A stretch of DNA of 64,000 bases. It comes from Ancylostoma caninum. Its lineage: Eukaryota > Nematoda > Chromadorea > Rhabditida > Ancylostomatidae. Shown piece by piece: positions 56,930-64,000 of this stretch (the first letter of the stretch is position 1; every line of letters starts with the position of its first letter). The notes beneath the pieces were generated by a model that saw only the letters and a list, made by a program, of their open reading frames with translations, did not search any database and had not been told where the DNA came from. Position numbers and translations under genes: made by a program. The stretch is from the NCBI GenBank assembly GCA_037903475.1, contig JBAJFG010000012.1:62001-126000 (forward strand). Direction: 5' to 3'.

Positions 56930-57540
56930 TCTCAGTGTAACTTCAGCCATCTCACCTTGCTAAACCAACTTCCGGCTGTGTTCAAGCCATCCGTGTTTTT
57001 ACACAGCCCATTAGACATCCTTATCACACACACGCATTCGATATGTGCACGTTTTCGCCTGGCGCACGCTCCGGTGTCCGCGCCGGAAGTGGCGTGCACG
57101 ACTTCACGTTATGCTGAAATATTCAGATGACGATCGATGACGGCGCAGGTAGCTGACTTTCTTGGAAGGGGAGCGAATTGCTCCCATCTCGGATGATGAA
57201 TGACACTGGAGATAGGGAGAGTCCTGGCAAACAAGTTTTGCGACATCATCGGGGATCGAACCGCGTCAGGGCATCCTTCTTTGGGAACCTTGACTCCGCA
57301 GGCTTGAAGAGTAGTAGTGAGATTGGCACCGCGGCTGTATGGACCAGTACCTTTATGTATTAGGTACGAGAGCACCCATGTATCCGTCGGTGCTAACTAT
57401 ATGTTTCATAGAAGAAAGTTGTAAGGAATCACAGATTTGCACAATTTCAACATAACTACATTTTGAAGTATAGTATGCTTCTGTACCTGAGCCTCATTTG
57501 ATGTTCACTTTTCTGAGTTAATGGGACTCCTTTCCGATGT

Positions 57541-57588
57541 CTTTATTCCTGTTAGCTTTTGGCATATGTAACGCCTTCGTCAGACCTT
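57541..57588 (-). ncRNA. CTGACGA hairpin motif, degenerate copy
   Basis: On the minus strand: AAGGT, CTGACGA, AGGC..GCC hairpin, AAAAGCTAACAGG, AATAAAG. GAAA has become AAAA and stem I pairing is poor. The AATAAA after the motif is conserved. Confidence 0.4.
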
Positions 57589-57809
57589 AACATTCAGAAC
57601 GATTGCAAAATTATCAGATACAGAGACGAACAATCTAATTAGGAACAATACCGTGAGGCAAGACGTTGGTGATGACTCTAACTACCAACAACGTACTATA
57701 TATAGAAGGGAATCTCACTTAGAACGAAGAGAACGGCATGAGACAGAGAAGGACCTCACCTTTTTTTTGGTCGTAGCAATAGAGCGAGGAGTACTGAACC
57801 AGAGCGCCT

Positions 57810-58793
57810 TTAACACATTCGCGACAACGCAGATTTTCGGCTCAGGGCCACTTTGGACCAAAGCGAGTTTGCGCTTGTTTCTCATCGGATTTGCGAGAAA
57901 TAGGGCATATTTGACATGTTGATCACAATTATGCCACCTATTTTACTTGGTAAAGCACTTCTGTAGGGTTACTGTATGTATACTGTAGAAACTGTAGAAG
58001 GATCTTTTTCTATCAGAATTCAACCAAAATTTGCGTAGGAGGGTAATTTGACATACAGATTAAGAATATGAAATCCATTGTCTACCGTATTGCTTCACTG
58101 CAGGGTTACTGTAATCATACTGTAGGAACTGTGGGGAAGCTTTTTCATCAGAATTTGCCCCTACACTGGGGTTATTTTACACTCTGAACTCGAATATGGC
58201 ACCTATCTCGAATATGGATCTCAAATTCGTGTTCAGCATGTCAGAAACCCCCACCTGCCAAAGTTTCACTGAATTTGGTGAACAAAATCATCTACAGTAT
58301 GCCTACAGTACCCTACTGTACTGCGCTACGGTAAAAAATGGATGTCAATTTCGTACTCAGCATGTCAAACAACCCCACTTGCCAATGTTCCACTGAATTT
58401 GGTGAATAAAATGCATCTACAGTATGCCTACAGTAACCGTACGATAACGCTACAGTAGCCTTAGAGTACTGCTCTACGGTGCCGGACTGATGGCGTATTT
58501 GTGTTCAGCACGTCATGTAACCCCGAAGTTCAAATTTGCTGTAGATGCTGTGAGAAAATACATCAACAGCATCTACAGCATGACTACAGTGATCCTACAG
58601 TACCGCAGTTACGGTACAAAATGGATGCCATTTCCGTGTTCACCTGGTAGAATAACCCCTAGGGGCAGAATTTGGGGGAGCTCCACCTAAGAAAAAGTGA
58701 CAAAACGGATACGACCCACCGGTGGGTCGTATTGTCCTCTACGTAACTTCCCGTACGACCCACCGGTGGGTCGTATTGTCCGTTATGTGGTAA
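57810..58793. mobile_element. TTAA-flanked non-autonomous element, copy 2 (984 bp)
   Basis: Same organisation as 49398-50257. It starts TTAA-CACATTCGCGACAACG and ends TCCGTTATGTG followed by GTAA, a decayed right TTAA. It is longer by 124 bp, matching a visible tandem duplication of the TTCAGCATGTCAGAAACCCC-type segment around 58215-58440. The ACGACCCACCGGTGGGTCGT palindrome is again present twice (58711-58730 and 58755-58774). Confidence 0.75.
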
Positions 58794-59305
58794 AGGAAAG
58801 GAGATCTAACCATGTGATCAGCCGCACTATCTCCTTCAGCTCATCCCAGTTGTTCATCTCTGGCTCGTGCCTTGTGATTTCTCTGACTGTCATTATTTTT
58901 CTCTCCAAAGTTCTAGTTAGATGACGATGCAACTTTTAACAGTGAACACTGGTGGTTGCTGAGTCGCGTGTCTGAGGGTGTCTGAGGGGCGAGAAACTTT
59001 CGTTTGGGTAGGAAGCCGATTGTAAAATGTAATAATTGTAATAACTACATTGGAGGGATTTGGAGTATCTGGACGTCAAGGATTCTGGGACAGGAAAATT
59101 CCTGAGAAAGAAAGGTGAATTGGAACAGATGGGAATAAGTAACGATAACAATAAAAATAGAGAATTAAATTCGATGGAGAAATCAATTTTTTGCTGGTAT
59201 ACAATTAGGTTCTGAAGTTTCCATAACTCTTATAAGTGATTCACGACAGGAGAAGCATGGGAAAAGAAGAGGCTGCAGCGCTCGATACGTGCGGTGGGGG
59301 GGGGG

Positions 59306-60398
59306 GACGCATTCTGCGACGCTCTTCCATCGAGCCCTTTATCAGACGTGCTGCATCACGATTCAGCCGCAATTGCGGACAGAGTCCCAGACGCACTCCT
59401 GCTGTAGATCGTGCGATCATGGAATCTTATCCTTTGATTCTTAAGTGGAAGTGTTAACGGAAAAACAAAAGTTATGCTTAATGTTGCCTTACTACACCAC
59501 TATTTTCCTACTCATGATCACCTGGCATAGACTAGGAATTTCAAGCAATGGTTGTACAAGGCATCGCTAATTACTGTTATCACAGTTACATACACTTAAC
59601 AATACTAGTTTGGTGGCTGATTCTGCACAAGTAGTGAAGGAGTATGAGTGAAAATAATTAAGAGAATGTACTTTACGAGAATCCCTTCTTTGTTAATGTT
59701 AGCCATTGAAGCTATCACATCCTCATCCGCGTAAATACAAGTGTTACTCATCCTTCCACTTCCTGTCATATCTAAAGAGGAATCCCATACGTGAGCTCAT
59801 AGGTGTACTTTCCCTTATGTTTTCTCTTTAACAGACGTTTCTTGAGTCGGTAACAAAGGAGGTTCAATTCCAATTAAATAGTGGATTCATCTTCACCTCT
59901 CGTAAATATTTCTGGAGTGAAAGTACAGCCTGTGTTTAACAAGTGACCTATTTCATCACAGACTTTTTCGCTCGTTAGTTCGCGACTTGTTTTTTGAAGG
60001 CTCGTTACAGATAATGAACACAGATATGCGTATAGGCGAGAAGAACTCATTGTAGTTGAAAAAGCGAGAAAAAGGAGGTGAAAATATTTATTGAACTACA
60101 TGGTCTGTTCCGAGACGACTTCACCCAATACGTTTCAGGAGTCTCGTTGGTCCAAATCGGGCCTTTTTCTCCTTCATTTAAATATTTTAAATATGTCTAA
60201 CTATGTACACATATTGAATAGTCTACAACTATTGAGCACGTGTTGTGCGTGAAAATAAACAAATAAATAAGTAAATAAATCGATATGAGCAACAAACAAA
60301 TAAATAATAATACAGCTCCACCAATGAAAGAGCTCCGGTGTTGCTAAAGAAATCGAAGTGAGGAAAGTGATACAATATATCTGCGAGCCAGTGCCGGA
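59306..60398. repeat. 1.09-kb dispersed repeat, copy 1
   Basis: It matches 62821-63911 almost base for base, with scattered substitutions and small indels. Both copies start at ACGCATTCTGCGACGCTCTT and run to CGAGCCAGTGCCGGA. Near the start both encode the same short frame (RILRRSSIEPFIRRAASRFS ... ILKWKC, stop). This pattern of a common end plus a short coding remnant suits a retroelement 3' part or a non-autonomous DNA element. Confidence 0.75.
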
Positions 60399-60658
60399 GG
60401 GAGGAGGCGCCCCCCCTCCCCTCCCCGAGAATGGGTCGGCAAATTTTTGAATTACTTTACAATGCATATAAAAATCTTGTATTAGTTTATTTTTACTTAT
60501 TTATTTTTGATATTATTTTTAATACAAATTTTATTAATTATTCATTATTATAATTAATATTTTTACTAATTTTATTTTCCGTCTGGGTCCCCAAACGGCG
60601 GAGTCCCACTTTTTTCCCACGCCCCCCTCCTCCCGCCCACTTTCTGCGTCCGCCACTG
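60389..60658. repeat. hAT-like inverted-terminus region
   Basis: CAGTGCCGGAGGGAGGAGGC at the left and (complement) CAGTGGCGGACGCAGAAAGT at the right form imperfect inverted termini around an AT-rich core. No 8-bp flanking duplication is visible, so the two ends may come from two insertions. The right end matches the fragment at 4354. Confidence 0.5.
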
Positions 60659-62820
60659 GATACGTGGAGCACGCGATACACTTCCTACAACGTGACGCTC
60701 TGATGGCCTGCGCATCCTAACAGTTAATTGAAATCCTCGTTCTTACTCTCACCCAAACCTCCTGCTGCATGTCCTAACCTCTCTAGGAAGATGATGCTTC
60801 TGGGCAACAGGGCCTGATTCATCAGATTTCCTAAAGCTGACCAAACTTTAGCCAGTTTCCCGTGAGCGAGCCCATGGAAAAAAGTCTGTGGAGAAAGCTC
60901 AAAAAAACATCAAATCAAGTTGAGTTACAAAAATCGGAAATCAAATTCAAACCTTAAACCTTCAAGCCATGCTCCCGTCACCGATCTCAAATCATCAACA
61001 GAATTTTCATGTGTACACTGCTTAGTTCAAATGCTAGGAGGGAAAGCATACATAATGTGACTTTCAGATAGTGAACTTCAGTTTAAAAAAAACAGTGGTA
61101 GAAACCATGTAGGTTCCCGACTCCAATGGTAGTTTTCTATACTGTCCGATATTTCATGAATGAAGAGTTCCAGGCTAAGGGCGTCTCAACAGACTTAATC
61201 TCTGATCAGTGGTCGCAAATTCTATGGTTAGGATTCCCACCGTATTCCGGCATGTTATTCTACATTTAAACATAGTGTCTCGCGCCGTTTTCATGTTGGA
61301 GTCATCAGCAGATTCTCCTTGTCACGCAGACTATGAAAATGTACACAGGAAGTCACAAAGCGATGGAAACCGCGCTTTAAGGAGGGTCCAAACTGCATAT
61401 CACAATGACTAATTTAGGAGTAGTGGTCCTTGTGTGCTGCTTTGCCGGCTTTACAGAATTCGGTCGAGCAAACTGGTCCAGTCTTTCTACCGAAAGAAAT
61501 ACGTTGCTAGAATCTGGGAGAATCAGGGGATTGAGTACATAGGTCCAGGATCTGGTGACAACTCAAGTGAAAAAATTTGGTGCTACACTACCTTCAAGTG
61601 CTTAGGTGTGTTGATGTTTTGGGGATCGTACAGGAGCGAGGAGGTTCTTCAGCACTGCAACTGTATAAGCATGACCAGTTGATGCTTGGGCATAGAGATC
61701 TTGTGGGGTGACGCAATTTCAGGGAGACATTTGTCGCCTCTTCACTATGATTTACAACTATTTCCATGCTATCGATGACGTAGCTTGTGGATCCAACTTG
61801 GGAATATCTCAAAAATATTATTAATGTAAGAGCAGCAGGCTCTTTGGGCGCCGAGTTCGAATGAATTAACGGAAAGAAAAGGTTAACCAGTAGTATACCG
61901 TAGAAAAGGAACGTTATAAAAAAACACACAACGTAAAGCAATAGTTCATTTCAAATAAACGTAATGAAACAATGATATCAATAAAGTTTGATCGGAACAG
62001 CAAAATTGAGTGCGGAGACGTGGATGAGGTTTTAAAGCAAGAAACTCCTAGAAAACGCGGAGACCGAAAGGAAAGCCACTAAGGCGTCCACGCGCTAGAC
62101 TTTGCCACTAAGGCTAAAAAAAAAGAAAGTGCCACGCAGGCCAGGCGGACTGGAACCTAGAAAACTCAAAAGAGACTCTTTCACTCAGCCGGGGTTCTCT
62201 TACATATGTTTCATGCTCCCACTCATTTCTGCCTTCCCGCCCCAGGGCGCCATACGTTTGTACGGAGGTCGCGCCGATTGATCAGGATGATCAACCTCAT
62301 GAGCGGACATTAACCCTATGTGCCTGCTCCGTACTTATTTATTTATTTGCACGTGGGAATACCATGCTAAATGACAAATTACAGCAAAAAGTATTAAAAC
62401 AATGCGAAAAAAACTGTTGAATTTGCGATACATGAATACGTAGAAGAATGGATACAGTCCAAGAAGGTTCAGAAACGACAAACTAATAAGCTACTTCTTT
62501 CAGAAACAATAATATTAAAAGAACAAAATCAAAATTAAAAACAGAAACAAGAGATAAAGTAAAACAAAAAAACAATATTATTAAATACAGTGCTATAATA
62601 TTACTACCAAAATTAACAATATTAATAGGATCTAACAATATTATTTATTTCATACGACGATGAGCGCATCTATTAGCCTGCGGAAGCGTGATATCGTTCA
62701 CCAATTGGTAAAATCTTATTTCTGTACATACTTCTTACATAAGTTCCAATATGTGCTTATATACTGTGACTCCCCCCTTTTCAACGTTTTCCTACTGCAA
62801 CTTGGTAAAATCTTCTACCA
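60659..62820. other. Gene-free stretch
   Basis: No recognisable gene, repeat copy or RNA was found. The frame at 61434-61682 lacks splice context. An AT-rich tract at 62500-62640 resembles microsatellite-like decay. Confidence 0.4.
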
Positions 62821-63911
62821 GACGCATTCTGCGACGCTCTTCCATCGAGCCCTTTATCAGACGTGCTGCATCACGATTCAGCCGCAATTGCGGACAGAGT
62901 CCCAGACGCACTCCTGCTGTAGATCGTGCGATCATGGAATCTTATCCTTTGATTCTTAAGTGGAAGTGTTAACGGAAAAACAAAATTTATGCTTAATGTT
63001 GCCTTACTACACCACTATTTTCCTACTCATGATCACCTGGCATAGACTAGGAATTTCAAGCAATGGTTGTACAAGGCATCGCTAATTACTGTTATCACAG
63101 TTACATACACTTAACAATACTAGTTTGGTGGCTGATTCTGCACAAGTACTGAAGGAGTATGAGTGAACATAATTAAGAGGATGTACTTTGTGAGAATCCC
63201 TTCTTTGTTAATGTTAGCCATCGAAGCTATCACATCCTCAGCGTAAATACAAGTGTTACTCATCCTTCCACTTCCTGTCACATCTAAAGAGGAATCCCAT
63301 ACGTGAGCACATAGGTGTACTTTCCCTTATGTTTTCTCTTCGACAGACGTTTCTTAATTCGGTAACAATGGAGGTTCAATTCCAGTTAAATAATGGATTC
63401 ATCTTCACCCTAGTAAATATATCTGGAGTGAAAGTACAGCCTATGTTTAACAAGTGACCTTTTCATCGCAGACTTTTTTGCTTGTTAGTTCGAGACTTGT
63501 TTTTTGAAGGCTCGTTACAGATAATGAACACAGCTATGCGTATAAGCGAGAAGAACTCATTGTAGTTGAAAAAGCGAAAAAAGGAGGTAAAAATATTTAT
63601 TGAACTACTTGGCTTGTTCCGAGATGACTTCACCCAATAAGTTTCAGGAGCCTCACTGGTCCAGATTAGGGCTTTTTCTCCTTCATTTAAATATTTTAAA
63701 TATGTGCCTTGTATCTAACTATATATTGAATAGTCTACAAGTACTGAGCACGTTTTTTTGCGCGGAAATAAACGAATAAATAAGTAAATAAATCGATATA
63801 AGCAACAAACAAATAAATAATAATACAGCTCCACCAATGAAAGAGCTTCGGTGTTGCTAAAGAAATCGAAGTGAGGAAAGTGATATAATATATCTACGAG
63901 CCAGTGCCGGA
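62821..63911. repeat. 1.09-kb dispersed repeat, copy 2
   Basis: Near-identical to 59306-60398, including the short RILRRSSIEPFIRRAASRFS frame. After CCAGTGCCGGA the sequence diverges from copy 1 (CGCAGTTGGGAGG here), so the shared unit ends there. Confidence 0.75.
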
Positions 63912-64000
63912 CGCAGTTGGGAGGCCCCCCCCCCTCCCAACTGAAGGCTTCCAAGGAAAGTCAATATTCGGGTGAGCAACTCACCATTGAGAATTGTCGG

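Noticed and set aside
57109..57375. Minus-strand 88-codon frame and a GGTTCGATCC string resembling a tRNA T-arm
   Set aside because: The flanking bases do not form a T-stem or cloverleaf, and the frame has no recognisable domain.
60389..60658. Intact hAT element with target duplication
   Set aside because: The 8 bp on each side do not match, and the left end is shared with the 1.09-kb repeat, so the two ends may belong to different insertions; kept only as a repeat.

Overview
The window looks like the nuclear genome of a clade V nematode, most likely a strongylid (hookworm-like) worm. Its genes are split into many short exons with worm-type splice acceptors (TTTTCAG and similar), several introns are only about 45-75 bp, and the recognisable proteins are closest in wording to Caenorhabditis families such as GLD-1. 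Long introns and intergenic DNA are packed with small inverted-repeat transposons. I found no bacterial-type operons, CRISPR arrays, rRNA genes or tRNA genes. All identifications come from reading conceptual translations; no database search was possible.

Layout. At 1-275 lies a broken GIY-YIG fragment of a Penelope-like retroelement, followed by about 5.8 kb of mostly repeats with one possible terminal coding exon (3527-3788). The + strand then carries a TOFU-6-like gene (RRM, extended Tudor, eIF4E-binding-like motif; 6123-12517) and a gld-1 STAR/KH gene (13151-17903). A minus-strand cluster follows: an unrecognised coiled-coil protein (18860-19448), alpha-SNAP (20680-24981) with a ZNF511-like zinc-finger gene nested in its first intron on the same strand (23163-about 23946), and a Borealin-like gene (25765-28550). 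Then come + strand genes: a small unrecognised two-exon gene (30270-30689), mitochondrial phosphatidylglycerophosphate synthase PGS1 (31069-38088), an unrecognised four-exon reading frame (38597-39566) and TMEM186 (39648-41007). Two small unrecognised minus-strand genes are proposed at 43049-44169.

From about 44.2 kb to the end I see no recognisable host gene. This part is a transposon graveyard: a 1.1 kb hAT-like element with a perfect 8-bp target duplication, two copies of an 860/984 bp TTAA-flanked element, TA-flanked palindromic MITEs, a 420-bp GT array, minisatellites built from GGAA-NNN-CCGCAGCAG units, and a 1.09 kb duplication (59306-60398 and 62821-63911).

Functional themes. TOFU-6 (piRNA/21U biogenesis, PETISCO) and GLD-1 (translational repression) are both germline RNA regulators and sit head-to-tail. 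PGS1 (cardiolipin pathway) and TMEM186 (a mitochondrial inner-membrane, complex I assembly-associated protein) are co-directional mitochondrial genes. Borealin and alpha-SNAP serve cell division and membrane fusion. Two long introns (gld-1 intron 2 and pgs-1 intron 1) each contain a long-TIR element with an exact 9-bp target duplication, as expected of Mutator-like elements.
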